Below are positions 14,947 to 23,401 of a DNA stretch of 34,582 nt, piece after piece. The notes below the pieces were generated by a model, which worked only from the letters and a program-made list of their open reading frames with translations, ran no database searches and was not told the origin of the DNA. Position 1 is the stretch's first letter; every line of letters begins with the position of its first letter. Made by a program: the position numbers and the translations under genes. Origin of the DNA: Neisseria lactamica (GTDB lineage Bacteria; Pseudomonadota; Gammaproteobacteria; Burkholderiales; Neisseriaceae); the NCBI GenBank assembly GCA_001067655.1, contig JUNU01000131.1:1-34582 (forward strand). The letters run 5' to 3'.

Positions 14947-15171
14947 AATTTAAGACAGTTAGCTTTAATAAGAAACGAAGTGTTGCGCCAAAGTGAATTT
15001 GCGTGTAAACTTCGTTTCTTATCTTTCAGTTTCTTCTGGAAGTTTCTTCCCTTCGGGATCCAAGACTGGTTTACTAGAACCGTGATGGTTTCATTTAGTT
15101 AGCTCAATTTAGATAAGTGAGCGAGTTATATGAAAGTGGTAAATTAAGTTGGTTAATTTAAAGGTACTAAT
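14947..15171 (+). promoter_or_regulatory. Structured intergenic RNA between rpsQ and rplN
   Basis: No ORF of use is seen. AAGAAACGAAGT (14970-14981) pairs with ACTTCGTTTCTT (15009-15020), a perfect 12-bp stem with a 27-base loop. Then come a small GGAAG/CTTCC hairpin, CCCTTCGGG, and a GGTT-AACC-GGTT series (about 15069-15089) in which AACC can pair with either neighbour. TAAATTAA (15140-15147) pairs with TTAATTTA (15153-15160) directly before the AAGG ribosome-binding site of rplN. This is the S10-spc boundary and may hold a terminator, promoter or translation control element; no convincing sigma-70 boxes were found. Confidence 0.45.
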
Positions 15172-15540
15172 ATGATTCAAATGCAGACCATCTTAGATGT
15201 GGCTGATAACTCTGGTGCGCGTCGTGTGATGTGTATCAAAGTGTTGGGCGGATCTAAGCGTCGCTACGCTTCTGTTGGCGATATTATTAAAGTCGCAGTT
15301 AAAGATGCGGCCCCGCGTGGTCGTGTTAAAAAAGGTGATGTGTACAATGCAGTTGTTGTTCGTACTGCTAAAGGTGTGCGTCGTCCTGATGGTGCGTTGA
15401 TTAAATTTGATAACAACGCCGCCGTGTTGTTAAACAATAAACTTGAACCTCTGGGTACCCGTATTTTTGGTCCGGTAACCCGTGAGTTGCGTACTGAGCG
15501 ATTTATGAAAATCGTTTCATTAGCGCCTGAAGTGTTATAA
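15172..15540 (+). CDS. rplN: 50S ribosomal protein L14
   Basis: L14 (122 aa) forms part of the subunit interface and is where the silencing factor RsfS binds. It starts MIQMQTILDVADNSGARRV, as in most bacteria, and ends RELRTERFMKIVSLAPEVL. First gene of the spc part; its ribosome-binding site (AAGG) abuts an 8-bp AT hairpin. Confidence 0.98.
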   Translation: MIQMQTILDVADNSGARRVMCIKVLGGSKRRYASVGDIIKVAVKDAAPRGRVKKGDVYNAVVVRTAKGVRRPDGALIKFDNNAAVLLNNKLEPLGTRIFGPVTRELRTERFMKIVSLAPEVL

Positions 15541-15551
15541 GGAATAGCGCG

Positions 15552-15875
15552 ATGAATAAAATCATTAAAGGTGACCAAGTTGTTGTGATCACTGGTAAGG
15601 ATAAAGGTAAGCAAGGTCAAGTAGTTCGCGTATTAGGTGGCAAGGTTGTTATTGAAGGTATTAACGTCGTAAAACGTCACCAAAAGCCTAATCCGATGCG
15701 TGGTATTGAGGGTGGTATTGTTGCTAAAGAAATGCCGTTGGATATTTCTAATGTTGCAATCCTGAATCCGGAAACTAATAAAGCAGACCGTGTTGGTATT
15801 AAACTGATTGAGAATGAAGGCAAAGTTAAGCGCGTTCGTTTCTTCAAATCAAATGGCTCTGTTATTGGAGCATAA
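15552..15875 (+). CDS. rplX: 50S ribosomal protein L24
   Basis: L24 (107 aa) starts 50S assembly and lies near the tunnel exit. The KOW motif at residues 5-25 (DQVVVITGKDKGKQGQVV) is clear. It is 11 bases after rplN and 9 before rplE. Confidence 0.98.
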   Translation: MNKIIKGDQVVVITGKDKGKQGQVVRVLGGKVVIEGINVVKRHQKPNPMRGIEGGIVAKEMPLDISNVAILNPETNKADRVGIKLIENEGKVKRVRFFKSNGSVIGA

Positions 15876-15884
15876 GGAGATAAC

Positions 15885-16424
15885 ATGGCTCGTTTGAGAG
15901 AGTTTTATAAAGATACAGTTGTTCCTGAACTGATTAAACAATTTGGTTACAAGTCAGTAATGGAAGTTCCCCGTATTGAAAAAATTACTTTAAATATGGG
16001 TGTCGGAGAAGCTGTTGCAGATAAAAAAGTTATGGAACACGCGGTATCTGACTTAGAGAAAATTGCTGGTCAAAAACCAGTCGTTACTGTTGCTCGTAAA
16101 TCTATCGCAGGTTTTAAGATTCGCGATAATTATCCTGTCGGTTGCAAAGTAACATTGCGCCGTGATCAAATGTTTGAATTCTTGGATCGTTTGATTACTA
16201 TTGCATTACCTCGTGTACGTGACTTCCGTGGTGTAAGTGGCAAATCATTTGATGGTCGTGGTAATTACAACATGGGTGTTCGCGAGCAAATCATTTTCCC
16301 GGAAATTGAATACGATAAAATTGATGCTTTGCGTGGTTTGAATATTACTATTACAACTACTGCAAAAACTGATGAGGAAGCTAAAGCTTTATTGTCACTG
16401 TTCAAGTTTCCGTTTAAAGGATAA
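15885..16424 (+). CDS. rplE: 50S ribosomal protein L5
   Basis: L5 (179 aa) binds 5S rRNA and contacts P-site tRNA. The motif KITLNMGVGEA near residue 34 and MGVREQIIFPEIEYD in the C-terminal part match the family. AAGGAG lies just before the ATG. In E. coli, S8 represses the spc operon by binding at the rplE start; no equivalent structure was worked out here. Confidence 0.98.
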   Translation: MARLREFYKDTVVPELIKQFGYKSVMEVPRIEKITLNMGVGEAVADKKVMEHAVSDLEKIAGQKPVVTVARKSIAGFKIRDNYPVGCKVTLRRDQMFEFLDRLITIALPRVRDFRGVSGKSFDGRGNYNMGVREQIIFPEIEYDKIDALRGLNITITTTAKTDEEAKALLSLFKFPFKG

Positions 16425-16426
16425 TC

Positions 16427-16732
16427 ATGGCTAAGAAAGCACTTATTAATCGTGAACTGAAACGTCAAGCTCTGGCGAAAAAGTTTGCAGCCAAACGTGA
16501 GGCAATTTTTGCTGTTATTAATGATGCGAATGCAACTGAAGAGGAGCGTTTTGAAGCTCGTCTGAAATTCCAATCCATTCCGCGTAATGCAGCTCCTGTA
16601 CGTCAACGCCGTCGTTGTGCTTTGACAGGTCGTCCTCGTGGTACTTTCCGTAAATTCGGTTTGGGTCGTATTAAAATCCGCGAAATCGCTATGCGTGGCG
16701 AGATTCCTGGTGTTGTTAAAGCTAGCTGGTAA
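16427..16732 (+). CDS. rpsN: 30S ribosomal protein S14, long zinc-free form
   Basis: S14 (101 aa) lies in the 30S head. It has the length of the zinc-independent type and lacks the CxxC pairs of the short zinc-binding type; only one Cys is present (RRRCALTGRPRG). The C terminus MRGEIPGVVKASW is conserved. It starts 2 bases after the rplE stop. Confidence 0.98.
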   Translation: MAKKALINRELKRQALAKKFAAKREAIFAVINDANATEEERFEARLKFQSIPRNAAPVRQRRRCALTGRPRGTFRKFGLGRIKIREIAMRGEIPGVVKASW

Positions 16733-16746
16733 TAGGAGTATTAATA

Positions 16747-17139
16747 ATGAGTATGCATGATCCTATTTCCGATATGTTGACTCGTATTCGTAATGCGCAA
16801 CGTGCCAATAAGGTAGCAGTTGCCATGCCTTCCTCTAAATTAAAGTGTGCAATTGCAAAAGTCTTGAAAGAAGAAGGTTATATCGAGGATTTTTCGGTTT
16901 CTGCTGATGCGAAGCCGGTATTGGAAATTCAATTGAAATATTATGCAGGCCGTCCTGTGATTGAGCAAATTAAACGTGTTTCACGTCCGGGTTTGCGTAT
17001 TTACAAAGCTTCTAGCGAAATTCCCAATGTTATGAATGGATTGGGTATCGCTATTGTTAGTACTTCTAAAGGTGTGATGACTGACCGCAAGGCTCGTTCT
17101 GAGGGCGTCGGTGGTGAGTTGTTGTGCATCGTAGCCTAG
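16747..17139 (+). CDS. rpsH: 30S ribosomal protein S8
   Basis: S8 (130 aa) binds 16S rRNA helix 21; in E. coli it is the autogenous repressor of the spc operon. It starts MSMHDPISDMLTRIRNAQ and has the conserved C-terminal GVMTDRKARSEGVGGELLC. AGGAG precedes the start. Confidence 0.98.
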   Translation: MSMHDPISDMLTRIRNAQRANKVAVAMPSSKLKCAIAKVLKEEGYIEDFSVSADAKPVLEIQLKYYAGRPVIEQIKRVSRPGLRIYKASSEIPNVMNGLGIAIVSTSKGVMTDRKARSEGVGGELLCIVA

Positions 17140-17152
17140 TGGAGAAAAGTAA

Positions 17153-17686
17153 ATGTCACGTGTCGCAAAAAACCCAGTGACTGTTCCTGCTGGTGTAGAA
17201 GTAAAATTTGGAACAGAAGCATTGGTTATCAAGGGTAAGAATGGCGAGTTGGCCTTTCCTTTGCCTTCTAATGTCGCCATTGAATTAAACGATGGTAAAT
17301 TAACTTTTGCTGCAAAAAATGACAGTAAGCAGGCAAATGCTATGTCAGGTACTGCTCGTGCATTAGTTAATAATATGGTCAAAGGTGTTTCAGAAGGTTT
17401 TGAGAAAAAACTACAATTGATTGGTGTGGGTTACCGTGCTCAAGCTCAAGGCAAAGTTTTGAATTTGTCTTTGGGTTTTTCTCATCCAATCGTATATGAA
17501 ATGCCTGAAGGTGTTTCTGTTCAAACTCCTAGCCAAACAGAGATCGTTTTGACTGGTGCAGATAAACAAGTGGTTGGTCAAGTCGCTGCTGAAATTCGTG
17601 CATTCCGTTCTCCTGAGCCTTATAAAGGTAAGGGTGTTCGTTATGTAGGTGAAGTGGTAGTGATGAAAGAAGCCAAGAAAAAATAA
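17153..17686 (+). CDS. rplF: 50S ribosomal protein L6
   Basis: L6 (177 aa) lies near the GTPase-associated centre, where late 50S assembly is completed. It has two L6-type repeats and the signature PEPYKGKGVRYVGE near the C terminus. It begins MSRVAKNPVTVPAGVEV. It is 13 bases from each neighbour. Confidence 0.98.
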   Translation: MSRVAKNPVTVPAGVEVKFGTEALVIKGKNGELAFPLPSNVAIELNDGKLTFAAKNDSKQANAMSGTARALVNNMVKGVSEGFEKKLQLIGVGYRAQAQGKVLNLSLGFSHPIVYEMPEGVSVQTPSQTEIVLTGADKQVVGQVAAEIRAFRSPEPYKGKGVRYVGEVVVMKEAKKK

Positions 17687-17699
17687 TTGAGGTTCACTA

Positions 17700-18053
17700 A
17701 TGGATAAACATACAACCCGACTCCGTCGTGCACGCAAAACCCGTGCACGTATTGCGGACTTGAAAATGGTAAGATTATGTGTGTTCCGTAGCAATAATCA
17801 TATTTATGCTCAAGTAATTAGTGCTGAAGGTGATAAAGTATTGGCTCAAGCCTCTACATTGGAAGCTGAAGTGCGTGGTAGTCTGAAATCTGGTGGCAAC
17901 GTCGAGGCAGCTGCAGTAGTAGGAAAGCGCATTGCTGAGAAAGCTAAAGCAGTAGGCGTAGAAAAAGTTGCTTTTGATCGTTCAGGTTTCCAATATCACG
18001 GTCGTGTGAGAGCTTTGGCTGAAGCCGCACGTGAAAATGGTTTAAGCTTCTAA
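17700..18053 (+). CDS. rplR: 50S ribosomal protein L18
   Basis: L18 (117 aa) binds 5S rRNA with L5 and L25. A basic N terminus (RLRRARKTRARI) is followed by the conserved FRSNNHIYAQVI and FDRSGFQYHGRVRALAEAARE. Length and spacing are normal. Confidence 0.98.
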   Translation: MDKHTTRLRRARKTRARIADLKMVRLCVFRSNNHIYAQVISAEGDKVLAQASTLEAEVRGSLKSGGNVEAAAVVGKRIAEKAKAVGVEKVAFDRSGFQYHGRVRALAEAARENGLSF

Positions 18054-18070
18054 TAATTGGAGACTTTCAG

Positions 18071-18589
18071 ATGGCAAAACATGAAATTGAAGAACGTGGT
18101 GACGGCCTGATTGAAAAAATGGTCGCAGTTAATCGCGTAACTAAAGTAGTTAAAGGTGGTCGTATCATGGCTTTCTCTGCGCTAACTGTTGTTGGTGATG
18201 GGGATGGTCGTATTGGTATGGGTAAAGGTAAGTCAAAAGAAGTGCCGGTAGCTGTTCAAAAAGCAATGGATCAGGCTCGTCGCTCTATGATTAAAGTACC
18301 TCTAAAAAATGGTACGATTCATCATGAGGTTATTGGACGTCATGGCGCTACTAAAGTCTTTATGCAACCCGCTAAAGAAGGTAGTGGTGTAAAGGCAGGT
18401 GGTCCTATGCGCTTAGTTTTTGATGCTATGGGTATTCATAACATTTCTGCTAAAGTGCATGGTTCTACAAACCCTTATAACATTGTACGAGCTACATTAG
18501 ACGGCTTGTCTAAGTTATATACACCTGCTGATATCGCTGCTAAACGTGGCCTAACAGTGGAAGACATTTTGGGAGCAAACCATGACTGA
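18071..18589 (+). CDS. rpsE: 30S ribosomal protein S5
   Basis: S5 (172 aa) lines the mRNA entry and affects accuracy; changes in its N-terminal loop give spectinomycin resistance in several bacteria. The double-stranded RNA-binding-like motif GDGDGRIGMGKGKSKEVP and the loop KVVKGGRIM are intact. It overlaps rpmD by 8 bases. Confidence 0.98.
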   Translation: MAKHEIEERGDGLIEKMVAVNRVTKVVKGGRIMAFSALTVVGDGDGRIGMGKGKSKEVPVAVQKAMDQARRSMIKVPLKNGTIHHEVIGRHGATKVFMQPAKEGSGVKAGGPMRLVFDAMGIHNISAKVHGSTNPYNIVRATLDGLSKLYTPADIAAKRGLTVEDILGANHD

Positions 18590-18767
18590 GCAAAAAAAGA
18601 TTAAAGTTACATTGGTGAAGAGCCTGATTGGTACAATTGAATCTCATCGTGCATGTGCTCGTGGTTTAGGTTTGCGCCATCGTGAGCATACAGTAGAGGT
18701 TTTAGATACCCCTGAAAACCGTGGTATGATTAACAAAATCAGCTACTTGTTGAAAGTGGAGTCTTGA
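18582..18767 (+). CDS. rpmD: 50S ribosomal protein L30
   Basis: L30 (61 aa) is a small alpha-beta protein. The pattern KVTLVKSLIGTIESHRACAR followed by LGLRHREHTVEV is typical. Its ATG lies inside the rpsE 3' end (8-base overlap), with GGGAG upstream within rpsE. The rplO start is one base past its stop. Confidence 0.97.
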   Translation: MTEQKKIKVTLVKSLIGTIESHRACARGLGLRHREHTVEVLDTPENRGMINKISYLLKVES

Positions 18768-18768
18768 T

Positions 18769-19203
18769 ATGTTTCTAAATTCTATTCAACCTGCTGAGGG
18801 GGCTACTCACGCTCGTCGTCGTGTAGGTCGTGGTATTGGTAGTGGTTTAGGTAAAACTGGTGGCCGTGGTCATAAAGGTCAAAAAAGCCGTTCTGGTGGT
18901 TTTCATAAAGTAGGTTTCGAAGGCGGTCAAATGCCTTTGCAACGTCGCCTGCCAAAACGTGGTTTCAAATCTTTGACTGCTGCTGCTAATGCTGAGATTC
19001 GTTTGAGTGAATTGAACTTGCTCGCTGTGAATGAGATTGATGTATTAGTTCTCAAGCAAGCCGGGTTGGTTCCTACAACTGTTTCCAATGTGAAAGTTAT
19101 TGCCTCTGGTGTGCTTTCAAAAGCTGTTGTCCTGAGGGGCATTAAAGCCACTAAAGGGGCTAAAGCAGCAATTGAAGCTGCTGGTGGTAAAGTGGAAGAA
19201 TAA
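18769..19203 (+). CDS. rplO: 50S ribosomal protein L15
   Basis: L15 (144 aa) is a late core protein of the 50S subunit. The Gly/Arg-rich N-terminal extension (GRGIGSGLGKTGGRGHKGQ) and GFEGGQMPLQRRLPKRGF are present. It precedes secY by 13 bases, the normal order. Confidence 0.98.
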   Translation: MFLNSIQPAEGATHARRRVGRGIGSGLGKTGGRGHKGQKSRSGGFHKVGFEGGQMPLQRRLPKRGFKSLTAAANAEIRLSELNLLAVNEIDVLVLKQAGLVPTTVSNVKVIASGVLSKAVVLRGIKATKGAKAAIEAAGGKVEE

Positions 19204-19216
19204 GGCTTGCATTATA

Positions 19217-20530
19217 GTGGCTAATCAACAATCTTTATCAGGCTTGTCCAAATTTGGAGATCTGAAAAAACGTCTAACGTTTCTTTTAGGGGCGTTAATT
19301 GTTTTTCGTATTGGTGCCCATATCCCTGTACCTGGCGTAGATGCTGTTGCTTTAGCTAAATTATACGAAAGCGCTGGGAACGGCATACTAGGCATGTTGA
19401 ACATGTTTTCTGGTGGTTCGTTAGAGCGCTTTAGTATATTCGCAATTGGCATAATGCCATATATTTCAGCATCAATAATTGTTCAGTTGGCCTCTGAAAT
19501 TATTCCTTCTTTAAAGGCATTAAAAAAGGAAGGGGAGGCAGGTCGAAAAGTTATTACAAAATATACAAGATACGGTACAGTGCTATTAGCCATCTTACAG
19601 AGTTTTGGTGTAGCTACCTTTGTATTCCAGCAAGGTGTGGTTGTCACTAATTCTTTGGAGTTCCATATTTCTACGGTAGTGAGCTTAGTCACAGGTACAA
19701 TGTTCCTGATGTGGTTAGGTGAGCAGATTACAGAGCGTGGGATTGGGAATGGCATTTCCTTGATTATTACTGCTGGTATCGCTGCCGGTATTCCTTCCGG
19801 TATAGCAAGATTATTAGCTTTAACGAGTCAAGGATCAATTGGTATGCCTACGGCTGTGTCAATTGTTATTGGTGCATTGCTATTAATTTATATTGTTGTA
19901 TATTTTGAAAGTGCACAGCGTAAAGTTCCCGTGCATTATGCGAAACGCCAAGTTGGTAGTGGTGTAATGCAAGGTTCTAATACACATATGCCCTTTAAGT
20001 TGAATATGGCAGGCGTCATTCCTCCTATTTTTGCGTCAAGTATTATTTTGTTTCCATCCACTTTGTTAAGCTGGTTTGGTTCTAATGATACCGGTAGTTT
20101 GTTGCATAAAATTGCTGGTTTGCTTCAGCATGGGCAAGCTTTATATATTTTGTTATTTACAGTGACAATTATTTTCTTCTGCTATTTTTATACAGCCTTG
20201 GTTTTTAGTCCAAAAGAAATGGCAGAGAATTTGAAGAAAAGCGGTGCTTTTGTGCCGGGAATTCGACCTGGTAAGCAAACTTCTCAGTATCTGGAGCAGG
20301 TTGTATTGCGCCTCACTTTGTTTGGTGCATTATATATTACAACTATTTGTTTAATTCCAGAATTTTTGACAACAGCTTTGAATGTTCCTTTTTATTTGGG
20401 TGGTACATCTTTACTGATTTTAGTCGTGGTGACAATGGACTTTAGTACCCAAATTAACTCTTACCGCATGACTCAGCAATATGAGAGTTTAATGAGCGGT
20501 CTTGATATGAAATCTTTATCACGTAAGTAG
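19217..20530 (+). CDS. secY: SecY, central channel of the protein translocase
   Basis: SecY forms the inner-membrane channel of the Sec translocase with SecE and SecG. The 437-aa protein has about ten membrane helices. Visible blocks are the plug and first helices (FRIGAHIPVPGVD), MPYISASIIVQLASE, ITERGIGNGISLII and the cytoplasmic loop SPKEMAENLKKSG. The start is GTG at 19217 (VANQQSLSG), which fits the family N terminus; an upstream in-frame ATG at 19172 lies inside rplO and is rejected. Its ribosome-binding site is poor, so it may rely on coupling to rplO. Confidence 0.97.
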   Translation: MANQQSLSGLSKFGDLKKRLTFLLGALIVFRIGAHIPVPGVDAVALAKLYESAGNGILGMLNMFSGGSLERFSIFAIGIMPYISASIIVQLASEIIPSLKALKKEGEAGRKVITKYTRYGTVLLAILQSFGVATFVFQQGVVVTNSLEFHISTVVSLVTGTMFLMWLGEQITERGIGNGISLIITAGIAAGIPSGIARLLALTSQGSIGMPTAVSIVIGALLLIYIVVYFESAQRKVPVHYAKRQVGSGVMQGSNTHMPFKLNMAGVIPPIFASSIILFPSTLLSWFGSNDTGSLLHKIAGLLQHGQALYILLFTVTIIFFCYFYTALVFSPKEMAENLKKSGAFVPGIRPGKQTSQYLEQVVLRLTLFGALYITTICLIPEFLTTALNVPFYLGGTSLLILVVVTMDFSTQINSYRMTQQYESLMSGLDMKSLSRK

Positions 20531-20534
20531 AATT

Positions 20535-20753
20535 ATGGCTAAAGAAGATACCATACAAATGCAGGGGGAGATTCTTGAAACTCTACCTAACGCAACTTTT
20601 AAAGTAAAGCTTGAGAATGACCATATTGTATTAGGTCATATTTCCGGGAAAATGCGTATGCACTATATCCGGATCTCTCCTGGGGATAAGGTGACGGTAG
20701 AACTGACACCTTATGATTTAACTCGAGCTCGGATTGTCTTCCGAGCTAGATAA
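20535..20753 (+). CDS. infA: Translation initiation factor IF-1
   Basis: IF-1 (72 aa) binds the A site during initiation. It is a single S1-type OB fold with the conserved IQMQGEILETLPNATFKVKL and GDKVTVELTPYDLTRARI. It lies between secY and rpmJ, an order found in many bacteria but not E. coli. It starts 4 bases after secY. Confidence 0.98.
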   Translation: MAKEDTIQMQGEILETLPNATFKVKLENDHIVLGHISGKMRMHYIRISPGDKVTVELTPYDLTRARIVFRAR

Positions 20754-20772
20754 AACGATATAAGGAAAGATA

Positions 20773-20886
20773 ATGCGTGTACAACCGTCTGTAAAGAAAA
20801 TTTGCCGCAACTGTAAGATTATCCGTCGTAATCGAGTGGTTCGTGTAATTTGTACTGATCCTCGTCACAAACAGCGTCAAGGTTAA
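20773..20886 (+). CDS. rpmJ: 50S ribosomal protein L36, zinc-ribbon form
   Basis: This 37-aa protein begins MRVQPSVKKICRNCKII and ends TDPRHKQRQG. Cys11, Cys14, Cys27 and His32 form the zinc ribbon, so it is the zinc-binding (C+) form of L36. AAGGA lies upstream of ATG 20773. It contacts 23S rRNA in the 50S subunit. Confidence 0.97.
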   Translation: MRVQPSVKKICRNCKIIRRNRVVRVICTDPRHKQRQG

Positions 20887-20893
20887 GGGAACT

Positions 20894-20922
20894 TTTCTTT
20901 TAGCAAGACTTTGTGGTATAGT
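20894..20922 (+). promoter_or_regulatory. Internal promoter before rpsM
   Basis: TATAGT (20917-20922) preceded by TGTGG is an extended -10 box identical over GTGGTATAGTG to that before rplC. The -35 region (TTTCTT, 17 bases upstream) is weak, as extended -10 promoters allow. It would give the alpha operon (rpsM-rpsK-rpsD-rpoA-rplQ) its own start with a short leader of about 22 bases. Confidence 0.6.
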
Positions 20923-20951
20923 GACGAACTTTGCCGTTTAAAGGAAAAAAT

Positions 20952-21314
20952 ATGGCTCGTATTGCAGGGGTAAATATCCCTAATAATGCACATATCGTAA
21001 TTGGCTTGCAGGCTATTTATGGTATCGGTGCTACTCGTGCTAAATTAATTTGCGAGGCAGCAAATATTGCTCCCACTACAAAAGCAAAAGATTTGGACGA
21101 GGCTCAATTAGACGCTTTGCGTGAACAAGTTGCCAAGTATGAAGTGGAAGGCGATTTGCGCCGTGAGGTAACGATGAGCATCAAACGATTGATGGACATG
21201 GGTTGTTACCGTGGTTTTCGTCATCGTCGAGGTTTGCCTTGTCGTGGTCAACGCACTCGCACAAACGCTCGTACCCGCAAAGGTCCGCGTAAAGCGATTG
21301 CTGGTAAAAAATAA
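20952..21314 (+). CDS. rpsM: 30S ribosomal protein S13
   Basis: S13 (120 aa) lies in the 30S head, contacts P-site tRNA and bridges to L5. It begins MARIAGVNIPNNAHIVIGL, has GCYRGFRHRRGLPCRGQRT and ends in the basic tail KGPRKAIAGKK. ATG 20952 has AAAGGA upstream; the frame opens 21 bases earlier with no support. It follows the internal promoter. Confidence 0.98.
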   Translation: MARIAGVNIPNNAHIVIGLQAIYGIGATRAKLICEAANIAPTTKAKDLDEAQLDALREQVAKYEVEGDLRREVTMSIKRLMDMGCYRGFRHRRGLPCRGQRTRTNARTRKGPRKAIAGKK

Positions 21315-21333
21315 TTTTTAAGGAATTTTATTA

Positions 21334-21729
21334 ATGGCTAAAGCAAACACAGCTTCGCGTGTACGTAAAAAAGTACGTAAAACCGTAAGCGAAGGTATTG
21401 TGCATGTACATGCTTCTTTCAACAATACCATCATTACAATCACTGACCGTCAAGGCAATGCATTGTCTTGGGCTACCTCTGGCGGCGCTGGTTTTAAAGG
21501 TTCTCGTAAAAGTACACCGTTTGCAGCTCAAGTGGCTGCAGAAGCAGCTGGTAAAGTTGCCCAAGAATATGGCGTTAAAAATTTAGAAGTTCGTATAAAA
21601 GGCCCTGGTCCCGGTCGAGAGTCTTCTGTACGTGCACTCAACGCTCTTGGTTTTAAAATTACCAGTATTACCGACGTTACTCCGTTGCCTCATAACGGTT
21701 GCCGTCCGCCTAAAAAACGTCGTATTTAA
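21334..21729 (+). CDS. rpsK: 30S ribosomal protein S11
   Basis: S11 (131 aa) forms part of the mRNA exit platform. The conserved [19 protein letters not shown] and the C-terminal [16 protein letters not shown] are present, including the Asn-Gly known to form isoaspartate in E. coli S11. Spacing and length are ordinary. Confidence 0.98.
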
Positions 21730-21744
21730 AGGAGTGATTGAAAC

Positions 21745-22365
21745 ATGGCACGTTATATTGGCCCTAAATGTAAATTAGCACGCCGTGAAGGTACTGATTT
21801 ATTTTTGAAGAGCGCTCGTCGTTCTTTGGATTCTAAATGTAAACTGGACTCCGCTCCTGGTCAGCACGGCGCAAAAAAACCGCGTTTGTCCGACTATGGT
21901 TTGCAATTACGTGAGAAGCAAAAGATTCGTCGTATTTATGGTGTATTGGAACGTCAATTCCGTCGCTATTTTGCAGAAGCAGATCGACGTAAAGGCTCTA
22001 CTGGTGAATTGCTGCTGCAATTGTTAGAGTCTCGTTTGGATAATGTAGTATATCGCATGGGATTTGGCTCGACTCGTGCTGAGGCGCGTCAGCTGGTTTC
22101 TCATAAAGCAATTACCGTTAACGGTCAGGTTGTAAATATTCCTTCTTTCCAAGTTAAAGCTGGTGATGTTGTAGCTGTTTGTGAGAAAGCTAAAAAACAG
22201 GTTCGTATCCAGGAAGCTTTAAGTCTGGCAACTCAAATCGGTTTACCAAGCTGGGTTTCTGTTGATGCAGACAAATTGGAAGGCGTATTTAAAAATATGC
22301 CGGATCGTTCAGAATTAACTGGCGATATTAATGAACAGCTGGTGGTAGAATTCTACTCTAAATAA
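21745..22365 (+). CDS. rpsD: 30S ribosomal protein S4
   Basis: S4 (206 aa) nucleates 30S assembly and, in E. coli, represses the alpha operon. It has an N-terminal domain MARYIGPKCKLARREG and an S4 RNA-binding domain from about residue 95 (ESRLDNVVYRMGFGSTRAEA). It has Cys9 and Cys32 but lacks the four-Cys zinc site of some S4 proteins. GGAG lies upstream of the ATG. Confidence 0.98.
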   Translation: MARYIGPKCKLARREGTDLFLKSARRSLDSKCKLDSAPGQHGAKKPRLSDYGLQLREKQKIRRIYGVLERQFRRYFAEADRRKGSTGELLLQLLESRLDNVVYRMGFGSTRAEARQLVSHKAITVNGQVVNIPSFQVKAGDVVAVCEKAKKQVRIQEALSLATQIGLPSWVSVDADKLEGVFKNMPDRSELTGDINEQLVVEFYSK

Positions 22366-22390
22366 CGCTAGCTCAGTGAGGGACAGTTAA

Positions 22391-23377
22391 ATGCAAAATA
22401 GCACAACCGAATTTTTGAAACCTCGTCAAATTGATGTCGATACTTTATCTACCACTCGTGCAAAAGTATCCATGCAGCCGTTTGAGCGCGGTTTTGGTCA
22501 TACTTTAGGTAATGCTTTGCGTCGTATCTTACTGTCATCCATGAATGGTTTTGCTCCTACTGAAGTGGCCATTTCCGGTGTATTGCACGAATACTCTACT
22601 GTTGATGGCGTTCAAGAAGATGTCGTCGATATTTTGTTGAATGTCAAAGGTATTGTATTTAAGCTGCATGGGCGTGGCCAAGTTCAGTTAACTTTGAAAA
22701 AGTCAGGGGCCGGTACAGTAGTTGCCGGTGATATTGAATTGCCACATGATGTGGAAATTTTAAATCCTGAGCATATTATTTGTCATTTGGCCGAGAATGG
22801 TCAAATTGAGATGGAAATCAAAGTTGAGCAGGGGCGTGGCTATCAATCTGTTTCCGGTCGTCGTGTTGTGCGCGATGAAAACCGCCAGATTGGAGCAATT
22901 CAGTTGGATGCGAGCTTTTCGCCCATCAGTCGTGTTAGCTTTGAAGTTGAACCTGCACGCGTAGAGCAGCGTACGGATTTAGATAAATTGGTTTTGGATA
23001 TTGAAACTGATGGTTCTATTGATCCTGAAGAAGCTGTACGTAGTGCCGCTCGTATTTTAATTGATCAAATGTCTATCTTTGCTGATTTGCAAGGTACTCC
23101 AGTAGAAGAAGTTGAAGAAAAAGCTCCTCCTATTGACCCTATCCTGCTGCGTCCGGTAGATGATTTGGAATTAACTGTACGTTCAGCTAATTGTCTGAAA
23201 GCTGAAGATATTTATTATATCGGCGATTTGATTCAACGTACTGAAACAGAGCTTCTTAAAACTCCGAATTTGGGTCGTAAATCTTTGAATGAAATCAAAG
23301 AAGTGTTGGCATCTAAAGGCTTGACACTAGGTTCCAAATTGGAAGCTTGGCCGCCTGTAGGCTTAGAAAAGCCGTAA
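22391..23377 (+). CDS. rpoA: RNA polymerase subunit alpha
   Basis: Alpha (328 aa) dimerises to start RNA polymerase assembly and binds UP elements and activators with its C-terminal domain. The N-terminal domain has GFGHTLGNALRRILLSS, the assembly motif. An acidic and Pro-rich linker (VEEVEEKAPPIDP) leads to the C-terminal domain with VRSANCLKAEDI, containing the DNA-binding Arg equivalent to E. coli Arg265, and PNLGRKSLNEIKE. It is placed as usual between rpsD and rplQ. Confidence 0.98.
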   Translation: MQNSTTEFLKPRQIDVDTLSTTRAKVSMQPFERGFGHTLGNALRRILLSSMNGFAPTEVAISGVLHEYSTVDGVQEDVVDILLNVKGIVFKLHGRGQVQLTLKKSGAGTVVAGDIELPHDVEILNPEHIICHLAENGQIEMEIKVEQGRGYQSVSGRRVVRDENRQIGAIQLDASFSPISRVSFEVEPARVEQRTDLDKLVLDIETDGSIDPEEAVRSAARILIDQMSIFADLQGTPVEEVEEKAPPIDPILLRPVDDLELTVRSANCLKAEDIYYIGDLIQRTETELLKTPNLGRKSLNEIKEVLASKGLTLGSKLEAWPPVGLEKP

Positions 23378-23401
23378 GTTTGAAGATTAAAGGATAATGA
23401 C

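Noticed and set aside
19172..19216. In-frame ATG at 19172 as the secY start
   Set aside because: It lies inside rplO and adds a sequence not typical of SecY; GTG 19217 gives the normal N terminus.
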